A stretch of DNA of 64,000 bases, taken from NCBI RefSeq assembly GCF_944324745.1, contig NZ_CALUXO010000054.1, positions 1 to 64,000 on the forward strand, read 5' to 3'. Numbering within the stretch: the stretch's first letter is position 1; every line of letters begins with the position of its first letter. This DNA comes from an uncultured Thomasclavelia sp. (lineage in GTDB: Bacteria > Bacillota_I > Bacilli_A > Erysipelotrichales > Coprobacillaceae). Under the pieces are notes generated by a model. It did no database searches. It had not been told where the DNA came from and saw only the letters and a list, made by a program, of their open reading frames with translations. This document shows, one piece after another, positions 17,981 to 28,007 of the stretch. The position numbers and the translations under genes are program-made.

Positions 17981-18532
17981 ATGAATAATGATGAACTATT
18001 AAAAGAACTGGAAGAATATTTTAACCAGCATAATCAAAATATTCCCGATTCCTTTAAACAATTAATTAATGAAGGAATTAATACTTACAAACAAGATGGT
18101 ACTAAATTAAATCTGGTTGCCAAACCAAAATATTCAAACTTTGGAAACTTTTTAGGATATGATATTAATTTAGCTGTAATCAATAATTTTATAACTGATT
18201 TAAAGCCTGATGAATTTATTTTAGCAGAAATTTATGACTGGCAGTCTTTCTTTGACCAGCCAGCTAAATTGATTAGTGAATTGGTTACAAAATACTACCC
18301 TGATCAAGATAATAACCAAATGCAGACTATTACCGATCAATTAGTTGAATGGGCGCAAAATAAAAATTATTATGATGAATATGCCTACACTTTAATGTGT
18401 AAACGAATCAATGATAACTTAGATTTTCGTTTAGCTCGCAATTTTGAACGAAGTGATGAAATTAATTCATTGAAATTACGCTATAATAATCAAGTAGTGA
18501 TGAATTTTGGCGTTTATTTTGATCTAGAATAA
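17981..18532 (+). CDS. conserved hypothetical protein
   Basis: This is a 183-residue soluble, acidic protein without signal peptide or membrane segment. I chose the ATG at 17981 because AGGTGAG lies upstream and the promoter at 17928-17956 falls inside any longer reading. Its N-terminus (NNDELLKELEEYFNQHNQNIPDSFKQLI) is helical, and the middle has aromatic-rich beta-like segments. I do not recognise the family. It ends in a bidirectional terminator facing the aminotransferase gene. Confidence 0.7.
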   Translation: MNNDELLKELEEYFNQHNQNIPDSFKQLINEGINTYKQDGTKLNLVAKPKYSNFGNFLGYDINLAVINNFITDLKPDEFILAEIYDWQSFFDQPAKLISELVTKYYPDQDNNQMQTITDQLVEWAQNKNYYDEYAYTLMCKRINDNLDFRLARNFERSDEINSLKLRYNNQVVMNFGVYFDLE

Positions 18533-18533
18533 T

Positions 18534-18557
18534 AAAAGCACTCAACCGAGTGCTTTT
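18534..18557. terminator. bidirectional terminator
   Basis: AAAAGCACTC and GAGTGCTTTT pair perfectly around AACC, with A and T runs on both sides, between convergent genes. Confidence 0.85.
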
Positions 18558-19663
18558 TCTTGTTGGTGAAGCCAATTTGAAAATAATTGTAAACCAGCTT
18601 TTATATCTTCAGTTTTATTAGCAAAGCCAAAACGTAGATGATATTCCTGATCAAAACAAGCACCAGGTACAAAAAAAACACCGGTATCTTGCTGTAATTT
18701 AACACATAATTCTTTTGATTTTATTGGTAAATGATAATGTAAAAAAGCTATCGTTCCCGCTTCAGGAATTACACAATCAACTAATGGTTCCTTTTTTAAC
18801 CATTCAATTAAAATTTGTCGATTAGCACTAATCATTGCATTGCTGCGTTTAATGATCTGGTCATAGTTTTTTAATACAATAGAACCAAGATAATCGCTTA
18901 TATAACCAGTCGAAATAATATGATAATCGCGACGATCATTGATTAAATCTATAATTTTCTTATCTGCTTTGATCCATCCTAATCGCAAACCAGCAAATGA
19001 AGTTACTTTAGAAAGTGAAGCAGTACTAATTCCTAGTGAATATAAATCACTGATTGATACTTCATCATGCCCTAAGCCCTGATAAACTTCATCACAAAAA
19101 ATATAAATATTTTGTTTTTTGGCTATGGCTATTAATTTTTCTAAAAATTCTTTCGAATATTTAGTACTGGTTGGATTATTCGGATTTACTAAACAGATCA
19201 TTTTAGTATTTTCATTAATTGCCTGTTTAAATTCCTCTAAATCAGGCAACCAACTATTTTCTTCTTTTAAAGGAATCAAAGTTGTGCTAACGCCTAAAGA
19301 TTCGGGAAAGGAATAAAATTGCTGATAGGTTGGAACAACTGTAATTAAATGATCACCTGGTTTCAATAAACTAATTGAAACCAATTCATTGGCATTGATA
19401 CAACCTTGTGCAATTGCAATATTATCTTCATTTCCAGTTTGGTATAACTTGCAAATCTGTTTTTTTAATTCTAAACTTCCCGTTATCGGTCCATAATCTA
19501 GTTTAGTTGTTAAAAGATTGTGCATTACTTCTTCTTGATTTCCATTTATTTCTAATAAATCCGCAATGCTCATTGATGCCACACAGGTTTCAGCTAGATT
19601 ATAACGATATTCTTTTTCATGTTCTGTCATCCACAATTCAACATCAAATAAATCAATCTTCAC
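18542..19663 (-). CDS. PLP-dependent aminotransferase, class I/II
   Basis: This 373-residue fold-type I aminotransferase has LVNPNNPTS (about residue 163), FCDEVYQG (cofactor Asp) and the Schiff-base lysine in SLSKVTSFAGLRLGW (about residue 220). The start is a GTG at 19663 overlapping the upstream stop (TAGTG), with AAGGTGATG before it. It is the last gene of the T-box-controlled amino-acid transporter operon, so it probably transaminates or breaks down the imported amino acid. Substrate is unknown. Confidence 0.88.
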   Translation of the reverse strand: MKIDLFDVELWMTEHEKEYRYNLAETCVASMSIADLLEINGNQEEVMHNLLTTKLDYGPITGSLELKKQICKLYQTGNEDNIAIAQGCINANELVSISLLKPGDHLITVVPTYQQFYSFPESLGVSTTLIPLKEENSWLPDLEEFKQAINENTKMICLVNPNNPTSTKYSKEFLEKLIAIAKKQNIYIFCDEVYQGLGHDEVSISDLYSLGISTASLSKVTSFAGLRLGWIKADKKIIDLINDRRDYHIISTGYISDYLGSIVLKNYDQIIKRSNAMISANRQILIEWLKKEPLVDCVIPEAGTIAFLHYHLPIKSKELCVKLQQDTGVFFVPGACFDQEYHLRFGFANKTEDIKAGLQLFSNWLHQQEKALG

Positions 19664-20388
19664 TAGTACATCACCTTACCTAAAAAGTCAATTGCTCGCT
19701 TAGTTTTTGGATGAGCAAAGAACTCTTTAGATGGAGCCTCTTCTATAATTTTACCTTCTTCTAAAAATACTACTCGATCCCCTACATTTCTAGCAAAGCC
19801 CATCTCATGAGTTACAACGACCATCGTCATTCCTTCTTGAGCTAGTTCTTGCATTACTTCTAAAACCTCAATAACCATTTCTGGATCTAAGGCACTAGTA
19901 GGTTCATCAAATAACATTACTTCAGGATTCATACATAATGACCGAGCAATGGCAACTCTTTGTTTTTGACCACCAGATAATTTATTAGGGTATTCATCTT
20001 GTTTATCTAATAAACCAACTCGATCTAAGTATTTTTGCGCAATTTCGATTGCTTCTTTTTCATCGCGTTTTAAAACATTAGTTTGAGCCATCGTTAAGTT
20101 TTCTAATACAGTTTTATGTGGAAACAAATTAAAATGTTGAAAAACAAAGCCCATTTTTCTTAGTAATTGATTATAATTAGGATTTGATTCAGTATATTCT
20201 TGACCATCAATATAAATTTTTCCTAATTCTGGTTTTTCAAGTCCGATGATACATCTTAGTACCGTACTTTTTCCAGAACCAGAAGGACCAATTAAAGAAA
20301 CAATTTCTCCCTTTTTGATTTCCAATGATACGTCATCAACAGCAACCAAATCATTAAATTTTTTAGTTATATGTTCTACTTTAATCAC
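19663..20388 (-). CDS. polar amino acid ABC transporter ATP-binding protein
   Basis: This 241-residue GlnQ/ArtP-type ATPase has Walker [10 protein letters not shown] (about 34-42), the Q loop in [14 protein letters not shown], signature LSGGQKQR and Walker [13 protein letters not shown] with the following His loop ([10 protein letters not shown]). All are intact. It overlaps the permease by eight bases and the aminotransferase by one. It energises uptake with the permease and binding protein of the same operon. Confidence 0.93.
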   Translation of the reverse strand: MIKVEHITKKFNDLVAVDDVSLEIKKGEIVSLIGPSGSGKSTVLRCIIGLEKPELGKIYIDGQEYTESNPNYNQLLRKMGFVFQHFNLFPHKTVLENLTMAQTNVLKRDEKEAIEIAQKYLDRVGLLDKQDEYPNKLSGGQKQRVAIARSLCMNPEVMLFDEPTSALDPEMVIEVLEVMQELAQEGMTMVVVTHEMGFARNVGDRVVFLEEGKIIEEAPSKEFFAHPKTKRAIDFLGKVMY

Positions 20389-21064
20389 TGACAGCCAACT
20401 TCCTTTCTACATAACGTCCTAAATATGAAATACTAATAGTCATTACTAAATACATTACCGCTGCTAAACAGTATGGTGACATCGCATCAAAATATTGTGT
20501 TCCTAAAACCTGAGCTGAACGTAATAATTCTACAGCACCAATACAGCTGATTAATGATGAATCTTTAATTAAAGTAATAAATTCAGAAATCATTGGTGGT
20601 ACAATTCTTTTAAAAGCTTGTGGTAAAATAACTAACTGCATTGTTTGTCTTTTAGTAAACCCTAGTGTTTGACAAGCTTCCCATTGACCTTTATCAACAC
20701 CGTTGATTCCACTTCTAATTAATTCGGTTGAATAAGCACCACTATTAATACTCATGGCAATAACCCCAATAACATAAGTATTAATTCTTAAAACATCACC
20801 TGTAAAAGCCGTGTAAATTGATGGAACCACTGAAAATAATAACAAAATCTGTAATAACATCGGCGTTCCTCGAATAATTTCAACATAAACATTACCAATA
20901 ATTCTTAAAATACGATATTTTGACCGTTTGGCAGTAGCGCCTAAAATACCAAATATAATTCCGATAAAAAGGGACAGGGCCGCTATAATTAGCGAAACCA
21001 CTGCTCCTTGTAATAAATAGATTAAATTTTCTGGGGTAAATACTTTTTCAAATGCAACAAACAT
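20381..21064 (-). CDS. polar amino acid ABC transporter permease
   Basis: This 227-residue permease of the HisM/GlnP family has about five membrane segments and the EAA loop ([26 protein letters not shown]) that contacts the ATPase. As a single permease gene it probably forms a homodimer. It lies 19 bases downstream of the binding-protein gene and overlaps the ATPase gene. Confidence 0.92.
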   Translation of the reverse strand: MFVAFEKVFTPENLIYLLQGAVVSLIIAALSLFIGIIFGILGATAKRSKYRILRIIGNVYVEIIRGTPMLLQILLLFSVVPSIYTAFTGDVLRINTYVIGVIAMSINSGAYSTELIRSGINGVDKGQWEACQTLGFTKRQTMQLVILPQAFKRIVPPMISEFITLIKDSSLISCIGAVELLRSAQVLGTQYFDAMSPYCLAAVMYLVMTISISYLGRYVERKLAVSD

Positions 21065-21083
21065 TATTGTCTCCCCTTATTAA

Positions 21084-21854
21084 TTAATTTTCTAATGGCA
21101 ATAAACCATATTCATCGCATAATTGAGTATAATCATCAGAAGCTAAGAATTTTGCAATACATTTATTAACCTTTTCAATTAAATCAGTATTTCCTTGTTT
21201 AGCAATGATATAGTTTTCTTCATCCATTAATGATTGATCAATGTAAACAAAGTTACCACTATCAACATAATTTTTAGCTACAGCTAAATCAACGATAACA
21301 GCATCATATTGATGAGCTGCTAAGCCAGTAAACATATCTTGTACATCAGTCATACTAACAACAGTAGCCCCTTCAATTTGATTAGCGGCAATTTCACCAG
21401 TTGCTCCAGATTGAGCCGCAACAGTTTTTCCAACTAAATCATCAACTGTAGTGATTGTTGTATCGCTAGGCATAACGGCAACTTGAGCAGTAGCTGTATA
21501 TGGATCAGACCATTCTACCTGGCGTTCTTCACTATAGGTAAAACCAGAGATACCTAAATCAATTTGATCACCTTGTAATTGAGTAACAATGTTATCAAAA
21601 TCCATTTGTTTAAATTCTAAGTTATAAGTAACTCCTTCATCTTCAGTTAAATATTGTTCAAATAATTCAACCATATCAGCATCAAAACCAACAATATTAT
21701 TATTGGTATCTAATGATTCATATGGTGGATAATCAGGTGAAATCCCGATTGTTAAAGTAACCGAATCATCTGATGAATCATCAGAACTTCCGCCACAACC
21801 GACCATGGTAAAAGCTACAGCGACAATTAATAAAGTTTTTAATAATTTTTTCAT
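21084..21854 (-). CDS. amino acid ABC transporter substrate-binding lipoprotein (family 3)
   Basis: This 256-residue secreted lipoprotein has signal peptide MKKLLKTLLIVAVAFTMVGC, with the lipobox Cys at residue 20. A Ser/Asp-rich linker and a family 3 binding-protein fold follow (GISPDYPPYESLD, GFDADMVELFEQ, DLGISGFTYSEERQVEWSDPY). An acidic substrate-contacting region is consistent with basic or polar amino acids. It is first in the operon directly after the T-box terminator. The specifier codon there could reveal the substrate. Confidence 0.93.
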   Translation of the reverse strand: MKKLLKTLLIVAVAFTMVGCGGSSDDSSDDSVTLTIGISPDYPPYESLDTNNNIVGFDADMVELFEQYLTEDEGVTYNLEFKQMDFDNIVTQLQGDQIDLGISGFTYSEERQVEWSDPYTATAQVAVMPSDTTITTVDDLVGKTVAAQSGATGEIAANQIEGATVVSMTDVQDMFTGLAAHQYDAVIVDLAVAKNYVDSGNFVYIDQSLMDEENYIIAKQGNTDLIEKVNKCIAKFLASDDYTQLCDEYGLLPLEN

Positions 21855-21876
21855 TTTCTTTTCCTCCCTAAAAATT

Positions 21877-22114
21877 AAAAACGTCTCTTAGCCTATAGCC
21901 AAGAGACGAATAATTCAATTCCGCGGTACCACTCTTTTTGATATATAACTATATCCACTCAAGTCTTTAAAGCAGACATACTGACTATCCTACTCTAGTT
22001 CAAATAGTCCCCTCAAAAGTGCGGTTCATCTAATCAATTTACTAACCTTCCACCAACGTTAGCTCGCTATAATAATTAATTAAACTACTCTCTTTGTCAC
22101 CGGGTTTTAAATAT
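21877..22114 (-). promoter_or_regulatory. T-box leader of amino acid transporter operon
   Basis: On the minus strand the leader has an apical GTTGGTGGAAGG between CTAAC and GTTAG, the T-box core AGTGGTACCGCGG (21921-21933) and a terminator with arms CGTCTCTT/AAGAGACG (21882-21908) and a T tract. The 3' strand of the specifier loop reads GATGAACCGCACTTTTG. ACC (Thr), CGC (Arg) and CAC (His) are all possible readings. CGC fits best if the lower stem starts at CTTTTG, and a family 3 transporter would suit arginine. This is unresolved. Confidence 0.92.
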
Positions 22115-22120
22115 ATTATC

Positions 22121-22148
22121 ATTATAAAAAAATATTTTCCATTGTCAA
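22121..22148 (-). promoter_or_regulatory. promoter of T-box/amino acid transporter operon
   Basis: On the minus strand a perfect TTGACA (22143-22148) and a perfect TATAAT (22121-22126) are separated by 16 bases. Confidence 0.8.
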
Positions 22149-22155
22149 TACTTTT

Positions 22156-22413
22156 TTATGATTTACCATTGAGAAAATTATCTTTAATACTAGTAATTTG
22201 TTCACTTAACATTCTAAGTGGCTCATTATAAGTTTCTAATTCTTCAATTACCTCATCTAACATCTGGTTAGTATTTTCAATCATCCTACTTTTATTTTTA
22301 ATAAATTTATTGTCCTTTCTTTTTTGTTCCTCGCTCTTTAAAAGAAAGTAACAACCTAATATTAATAAAACAAAAATTCCCAAGATCATTAAAATCCATT
22401 TTATCAATTCCAT
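22156..22413 (-). CDS. small single-span membrane protein, unknown function
   Basis: This 85-residue protein has one N-terminal transmembrane helix (about residues 5-26). A charged, probably coiled-coil cytoplasmic part follows (about 30-80). There is no recognisable motif. It lies 32 bases downstream of the HAD phosphatase gene on the same strand, so they may be co-transcribed. Its stop is only eight bases from the next promoter. Confidence 0.6.
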   Translation of the reverse strand: MELIKWILMILGIFVLLILGCYFLLKSEEQKRKDNKFIKNKSRMIENTNQMLDEVIEELETYNEPLRMLSEQITSIKDNFLNGKS

Positions 22414-22445
22414 ACCATCACCTTCTATTTATAGTATAGCATATT

Positions 22446-23210
22446 TTAATCAATCCAACCAAAATGTTTACAAGCAAAAGCAATTCCATCATCCTGATTA
22501 GATTTAGTTATAAATGTAGCAACTTCTTTAACTTCATCAATTGCATTACCCATAGCAATTGAAATTGGTGCCTGCTTCATCATGGAAATATCATTTATGC
22601 CATCGCCAAATACAACTATGTCATCTGGATTACCGTTATTGATGGCTACCATTTTTAAAATACCCCGATATTTTTCAATTGGTTCAACAATTAACTGATC
22701 ACCATGATAGCGCATATATCCTAATTTATGAATACTTTTTAACTTGGCTTCATCTTCTTTAGTTGCCATGATAAAGATCTTAAAAATTTTAGTGACCTGA
22801 TGAAAATCAAGACTTTCATCGATAACTAATTCACCAGGAACATGATATTTAGCCATCAAATCATTGCAGCTATATAAATTAGGATTATCACCTAAAGATA
22901 CAGCAAATGGAAAATTGTTTTCCAGACACTCATCTATAATTTCTAAACATATATCACGATTTAGTGGCTCAATTCCCAGTAGTTTCCCGTTAAGTACTAA
23001 ACCATTACCACCATCGCAAACTAAATTATCAATTTTAGATGTTTTACTAAATTCCATTGCCATCCAGTGAGCTCTTCCAGTTGCAATAGCGACAAAATGA
23101 CCATTGGCCCTTAATTTATCTAACGTTTCATATGTTGATGGTAGAATAATACCACCAGGATTAGCGTTAGTTAATGTGCCATCAATATCAAAGAAAAAAA
23201 ATTTACCCAT
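22446..23210 (-). CDS. Cof-type HAD-IIB phosphatase
   Basis: This 254-residue cytoplasmic hydrolase has HAD motif I FFDIDGTLT, motif II around ATGRA and motif IV VVFGDGINDISMM. A cap domain lies between. Such enzymes dephosphorylate sugar phosphates or cofactors. I chose the ATG at 23210, which follows GAGGTGG at good spacing; the GTG at 23219 overlaps that site. The substrate is unknown. Confidence 0.88.
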   Translation of the reverse strand: MGKFFFFDIDGTLTNANPGGIILPSTYETLDKLRANGHFVAIATGRAHWMAMEFSKTSKIDNLVCDGGNGLVLNGKLLGIEPLNRDICLEIIDECLENNFPFAVSLGDNPNLYSCNDLMAKYHVPGELVIDESLDFHQVTKIFKIFIMATKEDEAKLKSIHKLGYMRYHGDQLIVEPIEKYRGILKMVAINNGNPDDIVVFGDGINDISMMKQAPISIAMGNAIDEVKEVATFITKSNQDDGIAFACKHFGWID

Positions 23211-23295
23211 AAATACCACCTCTACATAATTATACGGATTTTCATTAAATAAAAAAGCAAAAAATTTACTTATAACACTATAATTTTAAATTAAA

Positions 23296-23324
23296 CAAAA
23301 ATAATCCCCATCAAGAGGATCATT
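23296..23324 (-). terminator. terminator of ABC exporter
   Basis: On the minus strand AATGATCC and GGATTATT pair (one G-U), then TTTTTG follows. It overlaps the gene's stop codon. Confidence 0.65.
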
Positions 23325-25050
23325 TATTGAACTGCATTTGATAAAAGCTGGCATATTGGCCGTTTTTAGCTAATAATTCTTCATGAGTGCCTTCTTCTTC
23401 AATTCCATTAGGTGAAAGAACACAAATTCTTTTAGCGTTTTTAATCGTTGATAAACGATGAGCAATGACCAAGGTCGTTCGATTTTTAGCTAGTAATTCC
23501 AGTGATTGTTGAACTATATATTCACTTTCATTATCTAAGGCACTGGTTGCTTCATCAAAAATTAAAATTGGCGGATTTTTTAAGAAAACCCGTGCAATAC
23601 TTAATCGCTGTTTTTGACCGCCTGAAAGTTTGACACCACGTTGACCACAATCAGTATCATAGCCATCAGGTAAACTCATGATAAATTCATGAGCATTAGC
23701 TTTTTTAGCGGCTTCAATAACTTCTTCATCGCTGGCATCATTACGTCCATAGCGAATATTATCCATGATCGTTCCAGCGAATAAATAAACATCTTGTTGT
23801 ACTATCCCGATATTATCACGAAGAGAGCTTAATTTAATCTTCTTAATATCCTGACCATCTACCAAGATTCTACCAGCAGTTACTTCATAAAATCGCGGTA
23901 ATAAAGAACAAATAGTCGTTTTACCAGCTCCAGAAGAACCAACTAGAGCAATATATTCACCGGGGTCAATCGTTAGATTAATATCTTTTAAAACATAGTC
24001 ACTTTTTTCATTATAACGAAAATCAACATGTTGATATTCAATTTTTCCTTGAACATCAGTTAAGATCTTAGCATCTTTACTGTCAGTAATATCAGGCTCT
24101 ATTTCCATGATTTCCATAAAACGTTCAAATCCAGTAATTCCATCCTGGAACTGTTCAGTAAAATTAATTAGTTTTTTAACGGGCTCGATCAAATTATTAA
24201 CATACAATAAAAAAGCAATTAAATCTGGTGTTGTCAATGTCTCACCAGCAATAAATAATGAACCAAAGAAAACAGCAACTACTGTAATCAAACTAGTAAA
24301 AGCAGTTAAACCAGCATGAAATTTTCCCATATAGAAATAACTATTGCGTTTGCTGTCGACATATCGAGTATTTTCATGATGAAATTTGTTTATTTCATAG
24401 TCTTCATTACTAAAACTTTTAACTACCCTTATCCCTGATAAATTATCTTCAACTCGAGCATTAATATCGCCTACTCGTTGTTTATTTTTTTTATAAGCTT
24501 TCTTCATTTTACGATTATAATAGACTATAAATATTCCCATTACTGGAATAAATAAGAAAATAATTATCGTCAATTTTAAATTAATTGTCGCTAAAATGAT
24601 AAAAGCACCAATAAATTTAATTAAAGAAATTACGATATCTTCAGGACCGTGATGATACAGCTCAGTTAATGAAAACAAATCATTCGTTAATCTAGACATT
24701 AACTGTCCCGTTTTTTGCTCATCATAAAAACTAAATGAAAGTTTTTGATAATGCTGAAACAGCTCATTTCGTAAATCACGTTCCATATAGGTTCCCATTA
24801 CATGCCCTTGATAAGCAATAAAATAGTTACATAAGTACTCCAAAATTACTAAGACAACCATAAATATACCTAATTGATAGATAATTGAGATTTCAAAATC
24901 AGTTTCTAAAATCGTTCCAGTAATATATCTAGTAATCATCGGAAAAACTAAGCTAATACCAGCAGCTACCATTGCACAAAACATATCAGCTAGAAATAAC
25001 TTCCAATAAGGTCGATAATATGATAAAAACTTTTTTACTCGCTTTGACAT
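23320..25050 (-). CDS. ABC transporter, fused permease/ATPase (exporter type)
   Basis: This 576-residue half-transporter has a six-helix exporter transmembrane domain (about 15-310) and a C-terminal nucleotide-binding domain. The motifs are Walker A GSSGAGKTT, signature LSGGQKQR, Walker B ILIFDEATSALD and H loop VIAHRLSTI, all intact. It probably works as a homodimer, since no partner gene is adjacent. The substrate is unknown; lipid, drug or peptide are possible. GGAGGG precedes the start, and the gene stands alone. Confidence 0.9.
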   Translation of the reverse strand: MSKRVKKFLSYYRPYWKLFLADMFCAMVAAGISLVFPMITRYITGTILETDFEISIIYQLGIFMVVLVILEYLCNYFIAYQGHVMGTYMERDLRNELFQHYQKLSFSFYDEQKTGQLMSRLTNDLFSLTELYHHGPEDIVISLIKFIGAFIILATINLKLTIIIFLFIPVMGIFIVYYNRKMKKAYKKNKQRVGDINARVEDNLSGIRVVKSFSNEDYEINKFHHENTRYVDSKRNSYFYMGKFHAGLTAFTSLITVVAVFFGSLFIAGETLTTPDLIAFLLYVNNLIEPVKKLINFTEQFQDGITGFERFMEIMEIEPDITDSKDAKILTDVQGKIEYQHVDFRYNEKSDYVLKDINLTIDPGEYIALVGSSGAGKTTICSLLPRFYEVTAGRILVDGQDIKKIKLSSLRDNIGIVQQDVYLFAGTIMDNIRYGRNDASDEEVIEAAKKANAHEFIMSLPDGYDTDCGQRGVKLSGGQKQRLSIARVFLKNPPILIFDEATSALDNESEYIVQQSLELLAKNRTTLVIAHRLSTIKNAKRICVLSPNGIEEEGTHEELLAKNGQYASFYQMQFNK

Positions 25051-25147
25051 TTTTTCACCCTCCCTTTTTAAAATGATAGAGATATCATATCATAATTTGA
25101 CTTAATGTGTAAATTGTTAAGATTATGTAAAATTTAGTAATGGTTAA

Positions 25148-25176
25148 TTTACAAATTTCTAAGGTTTATATATGAT
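25148..25176 (+). promoter_or_regulatory. promoter of Na/Pi cotransporter gene
   Basis: TTTACA (25148-25153) and TATGAT (25171-25176) are 17 bases apart, 22 bases before the ATG at 25199. Confidence 0.6.
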
Positions 25177-25198
25177 AATTTTATAGGAGTGAGAAAAT

Positions 25199-26833
25199 AT
25201 GACATTAGCAAACATCAACTGGCCGACAATATTAGCTGGCTTAGGTCTGTTCTTATTTGGAATCAAATATATGGGAGACGGTTTGAAAAGCTATTCGGGT
25301 GATAAATTAAAACGTATAATTGAAAAATGTACATCTTCCCATCTTAAAGGAATTTTAATCGGTGCTTTCATTACCTGTTTGATCCAATCAAGTTCCGGAA
25401 CTACTGCTCTTGCAATTGGACTGATTCGTTCCGGCTTAATGACATTTAATCAATCAATGGGAATAATTATGGGAGCCAATATTGGAACCGTTATTACTTC
25501 TGTTTTTGTTGGATTAAATATCTCTCAATATTCTGTTTATTTCATCATTTTTGGAGCTATTTTCTTATTATTTTCTAAAAATAAAAAAACAAATTATCTA
25601 GGACAAGTTATTTTAGGATTTGGTTGTCTTTTCTATGGTTTAGATGTAATGAGTGAAAATTTATCTAATATTGCTCAAGTTCCAGAATTTATTCAAATCG
25701 CTAATTATTTATCACAGAATCCTCTTTTAGCTTTAATTGGTGGTGTAGTTTTAACAGCAACCATTCAATCTTCATCAGCGATGATTGCTATCGTTCAACA
25801 GATGTACGCTATTAAAGCAATCAATATATCAGTTGCTTTACCATTTTTATTTGGAAGTAATATCGGGACTACCATTACTGCTATTCTAGCATCAATTGGT
25901 GGCACGATTGATGCTAAACGAGCTGCTTTTTTCCATGTTTTATTTAACATAACTGGTGCCATAATCTTTATGTTTTTACTAACCCCATTTACTTATTTTA
26001 TTGAACAGTTAGCTATTAGCTTTAATATTTCTGCTTCATTACAGCTTTCAATCGCTCATTTATTATTTAACATTATTACTACAGTTATTGTTTATCCATT
26101 AATTCCCGTTGTATTTAAATTAGTAAATAAACTGATTACTAGTAAAAAACCAGCTCTTCAAATAAATTTAAGCGAATTAGATAGTAATGTCGTAAATCTA
26201 TTTCCTAGTCATGCTTTAGCTATATCAAAAAATAAAACAATTGAAATGGCCAATATTACATTAGAAACAATTAAAAGTATTAAAAGTTATTTTCAATCAA
26301 AAAATATGGAAATCAAAGAAAATGTTTATGAATTAGAAGAAATGATCAATACTTTCGATCAAAAAATTACTGACTATTTAATCCTGATCAATCATGAAAC
26401 ATTAAACGATCAAGAAAGTAACGAATACATAATCAATATGAAAACTGTCAAAGACTTTGAAAGAATTGGTGATTTATGCATCAATATTCTCAAATACTTT
26501 GAAGCTATTTATGATGAAAAAGAAGATTTTTCGCATGAAGCAAGAATTGATCTTGAAACAATGATCAATTTAGATATTGATATGTTAGAACATGCCATTT
26601 TTGCTTATCAGCAAGCAGACTATGATACTATCAACTATGTTAATGAAAAAGAAACAACATTAGATTATTTTAATAAAAAAGCTAAATTGCGTCATATCAA
26701 ACGGGTTGGTAGTGGTCATGAATCCAGCCCACTGGTCAATTCTACTTATGTCGATATTTTAGCTAATTTAGAAAGAATCGGTGATCACTGTCAGAATATT
26801 GCTCAGGCCAATTATTTAGATGACCTGGCTTAA
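25199..26833 (+). CDS. Na/Pi cotransporter family protein with PhoU-like domain
   Basis: This 544-residue protein has two inverted Na/Pi cotransport repeats, each with the QSSS signature (QSSSGTTALAIG near residue 64 and QSSSAMIAIV near 190). A cytoplasmic PhoU-like helical domain follows (about 340-540). It is expected to import phosphate with sodium, with the PhoU part regulating it. TAGGAGTG precedes the ATG. There is no pst operon nearby. Confidence 0.9.
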   Translation: MTLANINWPTILAGLGLFLFGIKYMGDGLKSYSGDKLKRIIEKCTSSHLKGILIGAFITCLIQSSSGTTALAIGLIRSGLMTFNQSMGIIMGANIGTVITSVFVGLNISQYSVYFIIFGAIFLLFSKNKKTNYLGQVILGFGCLFYGLDVMSENLSNIAQVPEFIQIANYLSQNPLLALIGGVVLTATIQSSSAMIAIVQQMYAIKAINISVALPFLFGSNIGTTITAILASIGGTIDAKRAAFFHVLFNITGAIIFMFLLTPFTYFIEQLAISFNISASLQLSIAHLLFNIITTVIVYPLIPVVFKLVNKLITSKKPALQINLSELDSNVVNLFPSHALAISKNKTIEMANITLETIKSIKSYFQSKNMEIKENVYELEEMINTFDQKITDYLILINHETLNDQESNEYIINMKTVKDFERIGDLCINILKYFEAIYDEKEDFSHEARIDLETMINLDIDMLEHAIFAYQQADYDTINYVNEKETTLDYFNKKAKLRHIKRVGSGHESSPLVNSTYVDILANLERIGDHCQNIAQANYLDDLA

Positions 26834-26906
26834 ACAATAATTTTTATCTTTATAATTAATTCAATAAATGGTATTCTATTAGTATAAATTTTTAAGGAGT
26901 TATGAA

Positions 26907-27983
26907 ATGAAATTATTGTTAACGAATTATGATCCCAGTGAATATAAAGTATTTGAACAACGTTTAAATGAACTTTCAAGCAAGGGATATAACAGCGATA
27001 ATATTGATCGATTTACTTTTTTTAAACAAGATAACCAGCATTACTATTATCAAACCGACATCTTTGTTCCCGATAAAAGCAAACAGGAAAATAATCATGC
27101 TTTACGTAATAAGTGGTTAATGGGCTATATGGATCGTGGATTTGAATACATTGGTAAATCAGGAAAAATCTATGTTTTCCGAAGTGAAAAAAAGATTAAA
27201 TATCAAGGAACTAGTAAATATTTATTAGGATTATACTTTAAAAGAAATCGAACCTGGGCAAATGTCATATGGCTTTTTATCGCTATTGTATTAACGTATT
27301 TTTTAGTACCTAATGTTTTTATTAATTTAGATCCAAATGAATTTATTTCTAATGGTTCTACGATTTTACACTTTGCCCCATTATTACTATGTATTAGTTT
27401 ATTATGTCGTTTCTTTTACCACAATCTTGAAACTGAAAAGATCAAAAATCAGCTGACTAAAAATAAAAGTTATTCTAGTCGTCTAAATAAAAATAATATT
27501 TTTATTGTTAATAACTGGTTATTTATTATTGCCCTTATTTTGATCATTGCTGGTTTTGGTCTGGACTATTTTGAACGAAAAAATATTCCAGTTAGCGATG
27601 ATGTAATTTCACTTGAAACTTTGGGATATTCCGGTAATCAGGAAGAATATGATAGTTGTGTTATCAGCCATAGCTTTTTAATTGAAGAATCACTTGGCTA
27701 TGTTGAAAGTAACGGTGAACAATTTATTAGAGTTAATTACTATACTTACAGCTCTAATGATAAAGCTAAAAATGGTTTAGAGCATTATCTTCAAGCTAAT
27801 AATTATGATAAGTCTAAAGCTATTAATAGTGATAATAATGTTAGTGGTTATCTATTCAACAACAGCACCGACGAAAATTATAATTGCATCGGCTTTGTCA
27901 AAGATAAACAGCTGATCATTATTCAATCAAATATAGATTTACAAGCAAACAATTTATATCAACAAATTTGTTTAAACGCATAA
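26907..27983 (+). CDS. membrane protein with DUF2812-like N-terminus
   Basis: This 358-residue protein has an N-terminal soluble region (about 1-110: LTNYDPSEYKVFEQRLNELSSKGY). The region resembles DUF2812 proteins, where a short aromatic-rich domain recurs. Four hydrophobic segments between about 115 and 230 and an extracytoplasmic C-terminal domain (about 235-358) follow. AAGGAG precedes the ATG. Function is unknown. PadR-type regulators often accompany DUF2812 proteins, but none is present here. Confidence 0.6.
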   Translation: MKLLLTNYDPSEYKVFEQRLNELSSKGYNSDNIDRFTFFKQDNQHYYYQTDIFVPDKSKQENNHALRNKWLMGYMDRGFEYIGKSGKIYVFRSEKKIKYQGTSKYLLGLYFKRNRTWANVIWLFIAIVLTYFLVPNVFINLDPNEFISNGSTILHFAPLLLCISLLCRFFYHNLETEKIKNQLTKNKSYSSRLNKNNIFIVNNWLFIIALILIIAGFGLDYFERKNIPVSDDVISLETLGYSGNQEEYDSCVISHSFLIEESLGYVESNGEQFIRVNYYTYSSNDKAKNGLEHYLQANNYDKSKAINSDNNVSGYLFNNSTDENYNCIGFVKDKQLIIIQSNIDLQANNLYQQICLNA

Positions 27984-28007
27984 AAACAAGGCGATTGCCT
28001 TGTTTTT
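27982..28007. terminator. bidirectional terminator
   Basis: AAAAACAAGGC and GCCTTGTTTTT pair perfectly around GATT, between convergent genes. Confidence 0.88.
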
